Shown: positions 7,797-17,670, counted from the stretch's first letter. The stretch is DNA of 64,000 nt from Myxococcus virescens (GCF_900101905.1 NZ_FNAJ01000007.1:124001-188000), one strand, 5' to 3'. Notes: generated from the sequence alone by a model not told the origin. Numbers and translations: made by a program.

Positions 7797-8822
7797 TCAG
7801 CGTGCAGCCGCGGCGCGACTCACGCTCTGGGAGGGCATTCGCGAGAGGGCGCCCAGCCACCGTTTGAACATCTTCTGGAGTGCGGCCCGGGAGCCTTCGG
7901 AAACCAGCGATTGGACACCAAAGAGGATTTGATAGGCCTCCAGGTGCTGGTACGCGACTTCGGCCCAGAATTGGTCTTCGGTCGTGATGGGATTGGAGCC
8001 GTGGAAGGTGCCCGGCACCTTGATGTTGGGGAGTTGCGTGTAGGGGCCGGGAAGGGCGCCGCCAGCTTCCGAGGCCAGGACGGCGAGGTTGACCAGTTTC
8101 GTGATGTCCGCGGGGACCTGTCCACCATCCCAGTTCGCGGGATAGAGGGTGGGAATCTCCTTGAGGCTGTCGACGACCCACGCGTGTGGCACGGCGTCGA
8201 GGCTGTTCCAGATGTTCTGGTTCCAGGCGTATTGGGGCTGGGGCAGGTTCAGGCTGACCGGCGGGAACACCTGCTCGAAGAACTCGGAGAGTCCCTGGTT
8301 GCCAGGGGTGGGACCGGCGGCCGGGAGCACGTAGACGTGGTCCCAGTCCCCGGTGCTGAGTGGCCCACCTGATGGATTGAACAGGGCCAGTGCGAGCGTC
8401 GGCGCCAGCGCGCCGCCCAGACTGTGGCCACTGAAGATGAGCGTCTTCGAACCCGTCGCGCTCACCGAGCGTAGAAATTCCACCAAGGTTTGCTGGGTCG
8501 TCAGCGTGTCGGTCATGCCCAGCAGGGCGTTGACGCCCAGCGCGGTCCCCGTCGAGACAACGGGCCAGGGGTTGATTCCCCAAGGCACTCCGTAGGACGG
8601 CAGGCTCGGGAACGCAGCCGTCCAGAGCTGGGTGGTGTTGACGCTGTTGTCCTCTTCATTCTTGTCATAGTTGGAAGACGCGTTGGTTCCGGCGATGGCG
8701 ACGACGTAGACGGACTGGTCGGGGCTCGCCGCGACGTACATGACATTGTCCGCGTAGCTCAGTGGGCTTTCCTCGTCCACGAACACCGCTGGACCCCAGA
8801 CGAGCGACCATTGCCCCTCCAT
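7797..8822 (-). CDS. lipase (class 3 type) with unclear N-terminus
   Basis: 341 residues from ATG 8822. An alpha/beta-hydrolase with the nucleophile elbow GHSLGG and the preceding FSG strand, as in class 3 lipases; the DH...AWVVD and NIKVPGTFHGSNP regions may hold the Asp and His. The frame stays open upstream to 8945, and what it encodes there (GDAKRLAKALQTKLTTFLALP, in two adjoining pieces) looks like real protein leading straight into the ATG. However, that stretch has no ATG, GTG or TTG before the in-frame stop at 8946-8948. The gene is therefore either N-terminally truncated or frameshifted, or it uses a rare CTG start. It probably hydrolyses lipid esters. Confidence 0.8.
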   Translation of the reverse strand: MEGQWSLVWGPAVFVDEESPLSYADNVMYVAASPDQSVYVVAIAGTNASSNYDKNEEDNSVNTTQLWTAAFPSLPSYGVPWGINPWPVVSTGTALGVNALLGMTDTLTTQQTLVEFLRSVSATGSKTLIFSGHSLGGALAPTLALALFNPSGGPLSTGDWDHVYVLPAAGPTPGNQGLSEFFEQVFPPVSLNLPQPQYAWNQNIWNSLDAVPHAWVVDSLKEIPTLYPANWDGGQVPADITKLVNLAVLASEAGGALPGPYTQLPNIKVPGTFHGSNPITTEDQFWAEVAYQHLEAYQILFGVQSLVSEGSRAALQKMFKRWLGALSRMPSQSVSRAAAAR

Positions 8823-9105
8823 GGCCTTCTGGACGTCCGGCAGGGCCAGGAAGGTGGTGAGCTTGGTTTGCAGTGCCTTGGCCAGCCTCTTGGCGTCGCC
8901 TGGGAAATGACGTGTCAGCCCTCTGCTTTGACGTGTCTGTTCTCTCAGCGATTCCTATTGCATCAGCGGAAAGTGGGAACGCCCGTGAGGAGTTGGCCGT
9001 TGATGCGTCGTCTCGGAGCGCGCCTGCCGATGATGTTCCCGGGCCGAGGCAATCGCGACGCCCGTCAGGCGTAGTCGATGCAGGCCATTGCCATGGAGTG
9101 CTCCC

Positions 9106-10719
9106 ATGTTCCGCCGCCCGTTGCCATTCGTGCTGCTCGTCCTCCTGCCCGCGATGGCTTCCGCCGCCGCGTCTCCAGAAGCGGAGCGCTGGTGGAGTCA
9201 CGTTCGCGTGCTCGCGGATGACGCGATGCAGGGGCGGGAGACGGGCAGCGAGGGTTATCAGAAGGCCGCGACCTACGTGGTGGAGCAGCTCTCCGCGATG
9301 GGAATCAAGCCGGGCGCAGGGGATGACTACGCTCAGGCGGTGGAGCTGGTCTCGCGGCGACTGGTGGATGCGAGCTCGCGGCTGGCCCTCGTGCGGGGTG
9401 ACCGGCGCATGCCGCTGGTCATCGGCCGCGATGCCATCATCGCCTCCTCCCTGGGAGAGTCGGGGCAGGTGGATGCCCCGTTGGTGTTCGTGGGGTACGG
9501 CCTTTCGATTCCCGAGGCGGGACATGACGACTTCGCAGGGCTGGATCTCCAAGGGAAGGTGGTCGTCATCCTCTACGGCGGGCCCGACCATATCCCCGGT
9601 GCGCTCCGGGCCCACCACAGCTCGCTCGAGGAGCGGGTCAAGGTGCTCCGGAAGGCAGGCGTGGTGGGGGTCATGGTGTTGTGGAATCCGAAGAGCGAGG
9701 AGCTGCCCTGGGCGCGCATCGCCTCGTCGCGGTTCGAGCCGGCCATGACCTTCGCCGACCCGTCACTGGTCGAAAATCAGGGCCTGAAGGTGGGTGTCAT
9801 CTTCAATTCCCGCCACGCTGAGAAGCTGTTCGCTGGCGCTCAGCACTCCTTCAAGGAGGTGCTGGCGATGGCGGATGCGAACCGGCCGCTGCCACGCTTC
9901 GAGCTGCCCACCCGGCTCGAGGCGCGGGCCGAGTGGAAGGAATCTCCGGTGAAGTCCGCCAACGTCGTGGGCGTGCTGCCCGGCAGTGATGCCACTTTGG
10001 CGAAGGAATACGTCGTGCTCACCGCCCACCTGGACCACGTCGGCGTCGGGGTGCCGGTGAAGGGCGACGCCATCTACAACGGCGCCATGGACAATGCGAC
10101 GGGCGTGGCCGCGGTGCTGGAGATGGCACGGACCCTCCAGGCACTGAAGCCGAAGCGCTCTGTGCTCTTCCTGCTGGTGACGGGAGAGGAAAAGGGGCTT
10201 TTGGGGGCCCACTACTTCGCGGCGAAGCCGACGGTGCCCATGTCCTCCATCGTCGCCAACTTCAACATGGACATGTTCCTTCCGCTGTTCCCACTCCGCC
10301 ACCTCTTGGCCCTGGGGCAGGAGGAGTCCTCCTTGAAGGCGCCGCTCCAGCAGGTGGCCACGGCCCATGGGGTGACGCTGGTGCCGGACCCCGAGCCCAA
10401 CAGCATGCTGTTCATCCGCAGCGACCAGTACGCCTTCATCCGGAAGGGCGTGCCCGCCCTGTTCTTCAAGTTCGGCCATGCGCCGGGCTCTCCCGAGGAG
10501 CGCACGATGAAGGCCTGGCACACTCGGCACTATCACGCGCCCTCCGATGACCTGCGCCAGCCGATGGACCGGGAGGCAGCGGCGAAGTTCGTTCGGCTGC
10601 TCTCGGACCTCACCCTCACCGTGGCCAACAACCCCGAGCGTCCGCGTTGGAACGGCGACAGCTTCTTCCGGAGGTTCGCTTCAACGCCGGTGGAGGAGGC
10701 TCACCAGCGAATGCCGTGA
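9106..10719 (+). CDS. secreted M28 zinc aminopeptidase with PA domain
   Basis: 537 residues. ATG 9106 has GGAG 7 nt upstream and gives a standard Sec signal (PFVLLVLLPAMASAAA). A protease-associated insert (VFVGYGLSIPEAG...GKVVVILYGGP) precedes the M28 catalytic core. Zinc ligands of the di-zinc site are visible: AHLDH, then NGAMDNATG (Asp), TGEEKGLLG (Glu-Glu), NFNMDM (Asp) and HYHAPSDD (His). Members remove N-terminal residues from peptides outside the cytoplasm, which fits a predatory, protein-feeding bacterium. It is transcribed alone, divergent from the lipase. Confidence 0.9.
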   Translation: MFRRPLPFVLLVLLPAMASAAASPEAERWWSHVRVLADDAMQGRETGSEGYQKAATYVVEQLSAMGIKPGAGDDYAQAVELVSRRLVDASSRLALVRGDRRMPLVIGRDAIIASSLGESGQVDAPLVFVGYGLSIPEAGHDDFAGLDLQGKVVVILYGGPDHIPGALRAHHSSLEERVKVLRKAGVVGVMVLWNPKSEELPWARIASSRFEPAMTFADPSLVENQGLKVGVIFNSRHAEKLFAGAQHSFKEVLAMADANRPLPRFELPTRLEARAEWKESPVKSANVVGVLPGSDATLAKEYVVLTAHLDHVGVGVPVKGDAIYNGAMDNATGVAAVLEMARTLQALKPKRSVLFLLVTGEEKGLLGAHYFAAKPTVPMSSIVANFNMDMFLPLFPLRHLLALGQEESSLKAPLQQVATAHGVTLVPDPEPNSMLFIRSDQYAFIRKGVPALFFKFGHAPGSPEERTMKAWHTRHYHAPSDDLRQPMDREAAAKFVRLLSDLTLTVANNPERPRWNGDSFFRRFASTPVEEAHQRMP

Positions 10720-10770
10720 GCACGGTGAAGCGGCCGGTCTCCAGGCCTGCCCCCTTTTGCGAGGCGCGGA

Positions 10771-11679
10771 GTGCGTGCAGAGTTCCGCGAAGCGCTGCTC
10801 GCGGAGGCCCAGACGGCCATGCCCATGCCCCAGGTTCCCAGTCCCATGCGCCGACGTTTGGGCGCCATCCTCGCCCTCGCCGCCGTCGTGCTGCTCAGCG
10901 GAGCCGCGCCGGAGAGCGCCCAGGAGCAGGTGCTGGGTTCAGCGGGAAGCGACCCGCGCATCGAGGCCGTGGCGATGCCGTGCAAGAAGGGCCAGCGCGC
11001 GCTGCGCGTTCGCCGCGGAGACGCGAAGCGCACGGCGACACTGTCCGAGTCGTATGATGCGCTCACGTGCGACGTGGCGAAGGCCACGGCGCCTGGATGG
11101 AACTGGACCGGTGGCGATGAGTCGACCTCCTGGGCCCTCCATCTCCGGGCCGTGGACCTCCAGGGCGGGCCGACGGCGCTTCTCATCACCCACGCGGCCG
11201 GCTACGAACATGTGCACCGCCAGCATGCCCTGTTCCTCGCAGACGCGAAGGGCGTAACCCGGGCCTGGGAAGGGACCGAGGGGCAGGGCCCCACCTCCTC
11301 CAGCGTGGAGGTCCAGGACGACCGGCTCCTCTTCTCACGCACGCTCGACATCGGCGTGGGCGATTCGGCGGACAGCTGGGCCCTCTCCGAGCTGCGCTGG
11401 GACGTGGGACGGAAGAAGGTGGTGGAGCGGCCTGCCGAAGCCTGGGCCGTCATCCTCCGTACGGAGGACTCGGCGCCGGCGGCCCGCGCGGCCGAGGCGC
11501 AGCTGGAAGCGGACTGCAAGGGCTCGACGCTGCTCATGGTGGACACCAACGACTTCGCGCGGCTCACCCGGGACAAGTGGGTGGTGGCCAGCTTCCTGCC
11601 ATCAAGGCAGGGCGCCGAGGCTGCGCTCAGCCGGCTGCGGCCCTGCGCACCGGACGCGTACCTCAAGCGCGTCCAATGA
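10771..11679 (+). CDS. hypothetical membrane-anchored or secreted protein
   Basis: 302 residues from GTG 10771, which has GAGG in front. ATG 10846 would give 277 residues starting directly with a signal-like segment (RRRLGAILALAAVVLLSGAAPESAQ). With the long start this segment would be a signal anchor. I do not recognise the family. The rest is a soluble extracytoplasmic domain with two cysteines near MPCKKGQ and ALTCDVAK. The C-terminal part (EAWAVILRTEDS ... VVASFLPSRQGAEAALSRLRPC) has the rhythm of a SPOR-like repeat domain. It lies 51 bp after the M28 peptidase and may be co-transcribed with it. Confidence 0.65.
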   Translation: MRAEFREALLAEAQTAMPMPQVPSPMRRRLGAILALAAVVLLSGAAPESAQEQVLGSAGSDPRIEAVAMPCKKGQRALRVRRGDAKRTATLSESYDALTCDVAKATAPGWNWTGGDESTSWALHLRAVDLQGGPTALLITHAAGYEHVHRQHALFLADAKGVTRAWEGTEGQGPTSSSVEVQDDRLLFSRTLDIGVGDSADSWALSELRWDVGRKKVVERPAEAWAVILRTEDSAPAARAAEAQLEADCKGSTLLMVDTNDFARLTRDKWVVASFLPSRQGAEAALSRLRPCAPDAYLKRVQ

Positions 11680-11809
11680 GTGCCGCCGCACGCGGTGGGC
11701 GCTCTGCAATCGGAGTGGACTGACCGGGGCCCGAGCTCGTTCGGGAATCGCAAACTGCGGCTGGCATGGCGCGCGTATTGACGCGTCACCATCCCCGGTC
11801 GGATTCGAC

Positions 11810-11815
11810 TAGAAT
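11810..11815 (+). promoter_or_regulatory. possible -10 box of a leaderless promoter
   Basis: TAGAAT lies 10 nt before ATG 11826. A transcript starting about 7-8 nt after it would begin almost at the start codon, and no Shine-Dalgarno sequence is seen there. A TTGACG further upstream (11778) is 26 nt away, too far to be its -35. Confidence 0.35.
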
Positions 11816-11825
11816 CCCGCCCCTT

Positions 11826-12566
11826 ATGGAGCGGACCGGCGCAGCGGCAGTCATCATCGGCAACGAGGTCTTGACGGCGAAGGTCCATGACCTGAACGGG
11901 CCGCACCTCATCAAACGCCTGCGCGAGGTGGGCATCCCGCTGCACTCGGTGGAGACGGTCCTCGACGACGTGGATGCCATCGTGGACGCAGTGGCCCGGG
12001 CCCGGCGCAAGGCGCGGTACGTCTTCACCAGCGGCGGCATCGGTCCCACCCATGACGACGTCACCGTGCGCGCGGTGGCCTTGGCCATGGGGCGGAACGT
12101 GGTTCGGCTGCAGGAGATGCTGGACCTCATCATGTCCCGTGCCACCGAGGAGCGGCCGGTGACGGCGGAGGGACTGCGGCTCGCCGATGCCCCGGAGGGC
12201 GCCGTGCTGCTTCCCCAGGCCGACATGTGGTTCCCCGTGCTCACGGTGGATGACATCTTCCTGCTGCCCGGTGTGCCGCAGTTGTTCCGGATGCAGTTGG
12301 AGACGGTGCTCGCGCGGCTGAGCGGGTCGCCCGTGGCCGTGAGCTGCCTCTACCTCCGGCTGGGGGAAAGCGACATCGCCGCCGTGCTGGACCGGGTGGC
12401 GCTCGACATGCCGCACGTGGCCATCGGCTCCTACCCGGAGTTCGACTCGGACAAGGACTACCGGGTGAAGGTGACGGTGGAGTCCGCCCAGCGCGGGCCC
12501 GTGGATGACGCCCTGACGCGCATCCTCACGGGCCTGCCGGAAGGCGCGGTGGTGCGGCGGGAGTAG
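11826..12566 (+). CDS. CinA/MoaB-like molybdopterin-binding-fold protein
   Basis: 246 residues. The fold signatures of the MoCF_biosynth/CinA N-terminal family are clear: IIGNEVLTAKVHDLNGPHL at the start, SGGIGPTHDDVT (the TGGxGPT loop) and LLPGVPQLF. It lacks the C-terminal amidase (pncC-type) domain of full-length CinA, so it is the single-domain type. Proteins of this size have been linked to FAD or nucleotide-pyrophosphate hydrolysis and to molybdopterin chemistry; no molybdenum-cofactor genes are near. ATG 11826 was chosen over upstream frames because the family begins with this strand. Confidence 0.85.
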   Translation: MERTGAAAVIIGNEVLTAKVHDLNGPHLIKRLREVGIPLHSVETVLDDVDAIVDAVARARRKARYVFTSGGIGPTHDDVTVRAVALAMGRNVVRLQEMLDLIMSRATEERPVTAEGLRLADAPEGAVLLPQADMWFPVLTVDDIFLLPGVPQLFRMQLETVLARLSGSPVAVSCLYLRLGESDIAAVLDRVALDMPHVAIGSYPEFDSDKDYRVKVTVESAQRGPVDDALTRILTGLPEGAVVRRE

Positions 12567-12591
12567 GGCTCCCGCCGCGTTCCGAAAGCGC

Positions 12592-15500
12592 CTACAGCCC
12601 CAGTCCCAGCCGCTGGCGCAGCCGGAAGAAGTCGTCCGTGAAGGTCCACGCCAGAATCGTGCGCAGGCGCTCACCTTCGCGCACGGCCTGGATCATGGGC
12701 TCGGGCGTATCCAGCCGGGCACCCGCGAAGTTCGGGTCCTCGCGCAGCACCATGCCCAGGCCCACCGCCACATCGCCGCACATCAGCAGGCCCGCGCGGT
12801 CCGCCGAGTAGTCGAGGGCCTCCAGCCAGGGCGCCAGGTCCACCTTCTGCGCGTCGCCCAGCGACATCGCTGGCATCTCCAGCGCCTTGAGCGCCTTGCG
12901 CGGGAAGGCCCGCTTGAGCTGCTTCACCGACTCGTCGTTGCGCCGCCCCAGCGCGCCGAACTGCGGCGCGTGCAGGCGGATGGCGCTGCCGAAGAGGTCC
13001 GCCGTTTCGCCCTGGGACAGCTTCTCCAGCACCGCGGTCTTGTTGAGCAGCCCCAGCGCCGCGCGGCCCAGGAGGAACTTCTGCTCGCGCGCGTTGAAGC
13101 GCCGCACCACGTCCTGGCCAATGCACACCGACATGGGCTCCGTGGTCTCCAGCACCGTCAGCCCGCGCCGCGCCTGGTAGGCCTCGAAGGTTTCCACGCC
13201 GAACACCTGGGCGACGGCGCGGATGGCCTTGTACACGGCCGAGTCCGGCTTGAGCCGGTCCGCCTTCGGATTGACGCCCACGATTTCGAAGTTGGGCGGG
13301 TACACCTTCTCCAGGTGCTCGCCCATCGCGCGCAGCACCTCGAGCAGCGGGCCCCGGGCCCCCGGGTGCATCAGCACCGAGTCCACATCCGTCTGCGTCA
13401 GCGCCTCGCGCGCCTCCTGCGCCAGCCGCGTGCGGGCCTCCATGTAGAAGGCCAGCTCCACCTCGTTGGCGGAGCGCAGGAAGTGCAGCGCCGCCGCCGC
13501 GCAGAACGCCTTGTCGAGCTGCTTCAGGCCCTCCCAGAGCTTGAACAGCGCGTGCAGGCTGTCCACCCGCGTCGGGTCCTGCCGGAGAATCTGCCGGTGC
13601 TCCTCGATGGCCATCGGCACCGATGACGAGTCCCGCGCGTACAGCTCCGCGAGCACCGCGCGGGCCTGGAGGTTCGTGCCATCACCATCCACCACCTGCC
13701 GGTACAGCGCGGTGGCGCGAGCAGGCTCGGACAGCGGACCCGCGTACAGGTCCGCGGCCCGCATCCGCAGCGTCGCGGCGCGCTTGGGCTCCACGGCCAG
13801 CTGGCCCGCGGCCTGGGCCTCCAGCAATTGCGCCAGCTCCGGCAGGTTCCGAGCGCGCTCGTAGAGGACCACCAACCGGTCCACCAGGGCGGGGTTGCCC
13901 GGAGACAGCTCCAGCGCGCGGCGGTAGAGCGGGGTGGCCGCGCCCGCGTCGCCCAGCCCTTCGTCATACGTGCGCGCCAGCTCCAGCGTGAAGCGGGCCC
14001 GCGGCTCCGGCGGCAGCTCCTGCTGGAGCAGCTTGTGCAAGCAGTCCACCGCGCCCGCCCAGTTGCGCGCCTGCGTGTGAAGCCCGGCCAGGCGCTCCAG
14101 CGCCTCCAGGTGACGGGGCAGGGTGGCCAGCACCGTCTGGTAGTGCGCCGCGGCCCGGCTCGGGTCATTGAGGTGCGACGCGTACAGGTTCCCCAGCGTC
14201 ATGTGGAACTGCGCCAGGACGCGCGGGTCGCCGCCGAGCTGCACGCGCTGGCTCAGCATGGCCGCGGCCTCGGGGTACTGCTGCGCCTCCAGCAGCAGCG
14301 CCCCACGCAGCTCCAGCGCCTCCGGGTGCCCCGGCTGCGCGGACAGGGCCTTCTCCAGCAGGGCCAGCGCCCGCGCGCGGTCATTCAGCGCGGTGTGGTG
14401 CAGCCGCGCCGCGCTGACGAACGCCGTGGCCGCCGCCAGTCCGTCCCGTTGCGCGAGCTTCGCTTCGGCGCGCCGCTCCTGCAGGGCCGCCAGGTCCGCG
14501 GAGCCACCGCGCTGCGCCAGCAGTTCCTCCAAGCCCGCCTGAGCGCCCGCGTGCAGCGGATCCTTCTCCAGCGCCTGCCGGTACAGCGCCGTGGCGCCGT
14601 CCGCGTCATTCAGCCGGCCCACGGCCAGCTTCGCCGCGCCGATGAGCGCCTCGATGGCGCCACGCGGATCGCGCGACACCTGGGCCTCGGCCTCCAGGGC
14701 GGCGCGGGCTCCCGCGAAGTCGCCCCGCTTCAAGGCCACGCGGCGAGCTCCCTGCATCGCGGGCAGGCACTGCGGCTGGAGCTCCAGGGCCTGCCGGTAC
14801 AGCGCCGCCGCCCTCTCCAAGTCGTTGAAGCGCGTGTCCGCCAGCTCGGCGGTGCGCAGCAGCATCTCCAGGGCCTCGTCGGCGTCCTGCGCGGATGCCA
14901 GCCGCATGGTGTACAGGCGCGCCAGCCCCGCGGCGTCACCCGCCTGCCGCAAGCCGCGCTCCAGCACGAAGGCCAGCCGCGCATCGCCCGGGTCGGCCTC
15001 GAATGCGCGCTTGTAGGCCTCCAGCGTGCCCTCGGCGGGGCTCTTGTCCAGGTCCACCGCGGCGGACAGCCGCAGGGCCATGGCCAGCCGCGGGTCATTC
15101 ACCCGGTCGGCGATGCGCTGGCGCAGCTCGGCGCGGCGCGGCCGGTCCGAGGCGCGGATGCGCTCCAGCAGTGTGAGGGCGGTGAGGTTGCCGGCGTCCA
15201 GCGTCAGCACGGCCTCGCAGCACTGGGCCGCGCGGGAGGGCTCCTGGAAGCGGTCCAGGTACAGCCGCGCCAGCTTCAGGTACGCCGTCACCTTCGCCGC
15301 GGGCGTGCTGCCCACCTGCGTCTCGCGGTCCAGGATGCCGACCAGCTCCTTCACGTTGTCCTGCGCCAGGTACAGCCGCTCCAGCGCGCGAAGCGTGGCG
15401 GCATGGGCCGGCGTCAGGCGCAGCACCTCTTGATACGTGTCGATGGCCAGCTCGGGCCGAAGCAGCTGCTCCTCCCAGATGGCCGCCGCCTGGTAGAGGG

Positions 15501-17670
15501 CGTTGGCGCGCTCCAGCGGGTCGGTGCGGTTGGCGGCTTCGGCGCGCAGCACCTCCACCAGGCTCTCCCACGCGGCCTGCGCGCGGTAGATGCGGGCCAG
15601 CGCGCGCAGCGCCGGGAAGTAGCTGGGCGCCAGCATCAGCGCCTCGTTGTACGAGGCGATGGCCTCGTTGTCCTGGTTCAGCCGCTGCTCGTACAGCTCG
15701 CCAATCTTGTAGATGAGCGCGGCGGCCTGCTCGGTGGAGGCGGAGCTCTCCGACTCCGCCCGGTACATGTCCACCAGCTTCTCCCACCGGCCATCCTGCG
15801 CGTACAGCCGGCCCAGCGCCTTGAGCGCGGGGAGGTAGGACGGGGACAGCGCCAGCACGCGCTCATACGCGGAGATGGCGCCCGCGCGGTCCTTGAGGTT
15901 CTCGTCGAGAATCTCCGCGTTGCGGTGCAGCAGCGACAGCACCTGCTTGGTGTCACCCGCGAGCGACGCCTCCAGGTCGTGCGTCTCCAGCAGCTCGCGG
16001 AAGCGGCTGGCCCGCTCATAGAGCCGCGCGAGGTTGCGGATGGTGGGCAGGTGGTCCGACGCCAGGTCGAGGATGCGCTTCATGCACTCGATGGCATGGT
16101 CCAGGTCGCCCAGGCGGTCCTCGTACACCACCGCCATCTTGTTCAACGTGGTGATGAGCTGATCCCGGTCGCTCGTCTGGAGCAGGTCCTGCTCATACAT
16201 CGCCACCAGCTCCGCGAAGCGGCCCTGGCGCTCGTAGAGGCGCGTGAGGGCCTTCTGCGCGGGGAGGTAGCCCGGCTGCAACTGGAGGCAGGCGTTGTAG
16301 CGGGAGATGGCGTCCTCCTGCCGTCCCAGCCGCTCCTCCAGGATTTCGGCCGCCTTGTACATGCGCGCGGCCTTCTGCTTCGCGTCCTCGGCGGCGGCGA
16401 CCTCCGCGTCGAAGACGGCGACCAGCCGCTCCCAGTCCTGCATGCGGTAGTACAGCTTGCCCAGGCCCGCCAGCGCGGCCGCGTGGCCGGGAATGCGGGC
16501 GACAATGGCTTGATACCGCGCCGCCGCGTCCGACTCGCGCTTGAGGACCTCCTCGTACAGCGCCGCCAGCCGGAGGTTGGTGGCCACCAGCTCGCTCTCG
16601 TCGTTGAGCGAGCCCACGCGCGCCAGCAGCACGTCCGACAGCTCCTCGAAGCGGCCTTGCGTCTCGTAGATGCCGGCCAGCTCGCTCAGCACCAGGGGCT
16701 CGTTGGGCGACACCTGCCGCGCGGCGAGCAGCGCGGCCAGCGCGTCGTCCTTGCGGTCGTTGCGCTCGTAGACCTTGGCAATCTGCAGGTACGCGGGCGC
16801 CGCCTGCGCGCCCAGCGCGGCCGCCTCCGCACCCAGCGCGGCGAGCAGCTCATCCACGCGGCCCTCGCGCTCGGCCAGCCGCTTCATGGCCGCCAGGAGC
16901 TGGAGGTCCGACCGGTCCAGCGCGAAGGCCTCACGGAACAGGGCCGCGGCGCCTTCCTTCTGCTTCAGCCGCTCTTCCAGCAGCAGGCCCGCGGCGGTGA
17001 GGTAGTGCGCGCGCAGCGAAGGCTGCTGCACGGTGGCGGCGATCAGCCGGTACACCTCCACCAGCGCAAGTGCGTCGTTGCGCGCGGCGTAGACGGACTC
17101 GAGCTGGGTGAGGACGACGACGTCCGTGGGCCGGCGCTCCAGGCACTGCTTCAGGCACGCGGCGGACTCCTCGTCCCGCGACAGGCGCTCCTGGAGGATG
17201 ATGCCCTTCTCGAAGAGCAGCGCGGCCTGATGGCGCGCGTCGTCGGTGGCCGCCAGCTCCGCGTCCATCAACTGGAGCACCATCTGCCAGTTGCCCACGT
17301 CCGCGAAGAGCCGGCGGGCGGCGCGGATGTTGACGAGGTAGCGCGGCGCCAGCTTGTACGCGTTCTGGAACGCCACCGCGGCGTTGCGCGGATTCTTGAG
17401 CGGCTCCTCCCAGAGCAGGCCCACCTCGTGGAAGAGCAGCGCCGCCGTGTGGGGCTCCGCGGTGCTGAGGGCCTTGGCCTCGCGCTCCAGGGATGCGATG
17501 CGCTCGCGCGCTTCATCCTCGGCGCGGGTGTTGGCGGCAGCCGAGGGGGCGGTGGTCGCGGCCTGGGCCTGCGTCTCCGTGACCGGAGCGTTCGGGCTCG
17601 CGGGCGCGCCAGACACAGGCAGGGGGGCCACGGGAACAGTGGTCCTCGGGACGTCGTTGCGCTCGCTCAT
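12592..17670 (-). CDS. giant tetratricopeptide-repeat protein
   Basis: 1692 residues from ATG 17670. After a low-complexity Ala/Pro/Thr leader of about 60 residues, nearly the whole protein is helical TPR units of roughly 34-40 residues. The typical pattern recurs more than 25 times (AALFREAFALDRSDLQLL, AISRYNACLQLQPGYLPA, AISAYERVLALSPSYLPA). The last 330 residues or so stop repeating and form a separate alpha domain (TVLETTEPMSVCIGQDVV, LLMCGDVAVGLGMVLRED). There is no signal peptide or membrane segment, so it is probably a cytoplasmic scaffold. Some large TPR proteins of M. xanthus act in gliding motility, but nothing here proves that role. It is convergent with the CinA-like gene and transcribed alone. 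Confidence 0.88.
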   Translation of the reverse strand: MSERNDVPRTTVPVAPLPVSGAPASPNAPVTETQAQAATTAPSAAANTRAEDEARERIASLEREAKALSTAEPHTAALLFHEVGLLWEEPLKNPRNAAVAFQNAYKLAPRYLVNIRAARRLFADVGNWQMVLQLMDAELAATDDARHQAALLFEKGIILQERLSRDEESAACLKQCLERRPTDVVVLTQLESVYAARNDALALVEVYRLIAATVQQPSLRAHYLTAAGLLLEERLKQKEGAAALFREAFALDRSDLQLLAAMKRLAEREGRVDELLAALGAEAAALGAQAAPAYLQIAKVYERNDRKDDALAALLAARQVSPNEPLVLSELAGIYETQGRFEELSDVLLARVGSLNDESELVATNLRLAALYEEVLKRESDAAARYQAIVARIPGHAAALAGLGKLYYRMQDWERLVAVFDAEVAAAEDAKQKAARMYKAAEILEERLGRQEDAISRYNACLQLQPGYLPAQKALTRLYERQGRFAELVAMYEQDLLQTSDRDQLITTLNKMAVVYEDRLGDLDHAIECMKRILDLASDHLPTIRNLARLYERASRFRELLETHDLEASLAGDTKQVLSLLHRNAEILDENLKDRAGAISAYERVLALSPSYLPALKALGRLYAQDGRWEKLVDMYRAESESSASTEQAAALIYKIGELYEQRLNQDNEAIASYNEALMLAPSYFPALRALARIYRAQAAWESLVEVLRAEAANRTDPLERANALYQAAAIWEEQLLRPELAIDTYQEVLRLTPAHAATLRALERLYLAQDNVKELVGILDRETQVGSTPAAKVTAYLKLARLYLDRFQEPSRAAQCCEAVLTLDAGNLTALTLLERIRASDRPRRAELRQRIADRVNDPRLAMALRLSAAVDLDKSPAEGTLEAYKRAFEADPGDARLAFVLERGLRQAGDAAGLARLYTMRLASAQDADEALEMLLRTAELADTRFNDLERAAALYRQALELQPQCLPAMQGARRVALKRGDFAGARAALEAEAQVSRDPRGAIEALIGAAKLAVGRLNDADGATALYRQALEKDPLHAGAQAGLEELLAQRGGSADLAALQERRAEAKLAQRDGLAAATAFVSAARLHHTALNDRARALALLEKALSAQPGHPEALELRGALLLEAQQYPEAAAMLSQRVQLGGDPRVLAQFHMTLGNLYASHLNDPSRAAAHYQTVLATLPRHLEALERLAGLHTQARNWAGAVDCLHKLLQQELPPEPRARFTLELARTYDEGLGDAGAATPLYRRALELSPGNPALVDRLVVLYERARNLPELAQLLEAQAAGQLAVEPKRAATLRMRAADLYAGPLSEPARATALYRQVVDGDGTNLQARAVLAELYARDSSSVPMAIEEHRQILRQDPTRVDSLHALFKLWEGLKQLDKAFCAAAALHFLRSANEVELAFYMEARTRLAQEAREALTQTDVDSVLMHPGARGPLLEVLRAMGEHLEKVYPPNFEIVGVNPKADRLKPDSAVYKAIRAVAQVFGVETFEAYQARRGLTVLETTEPMSVCIGQDVVRRFNAREQKFLLGRAALGLLNKTAVLEKLSQGETADLFGSAIRLHAPQFGALGRRNDESVKQLKRAFPRKALKALEMPAMSLGDAQKVDLAPWLEALDYSADRAGLLMCGDVAVGLGMVLREDPNFAGARLDTPEPMIQAVREGERLRTILAWTFTDDFFRLRQRLGLGL

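Noticed and set aside
11778-11783. TTGACG as -35 box for the CinA-like gene
   Set aside because: It is 26 nt from the TAGAAT candidate, outside the usual 16-18.
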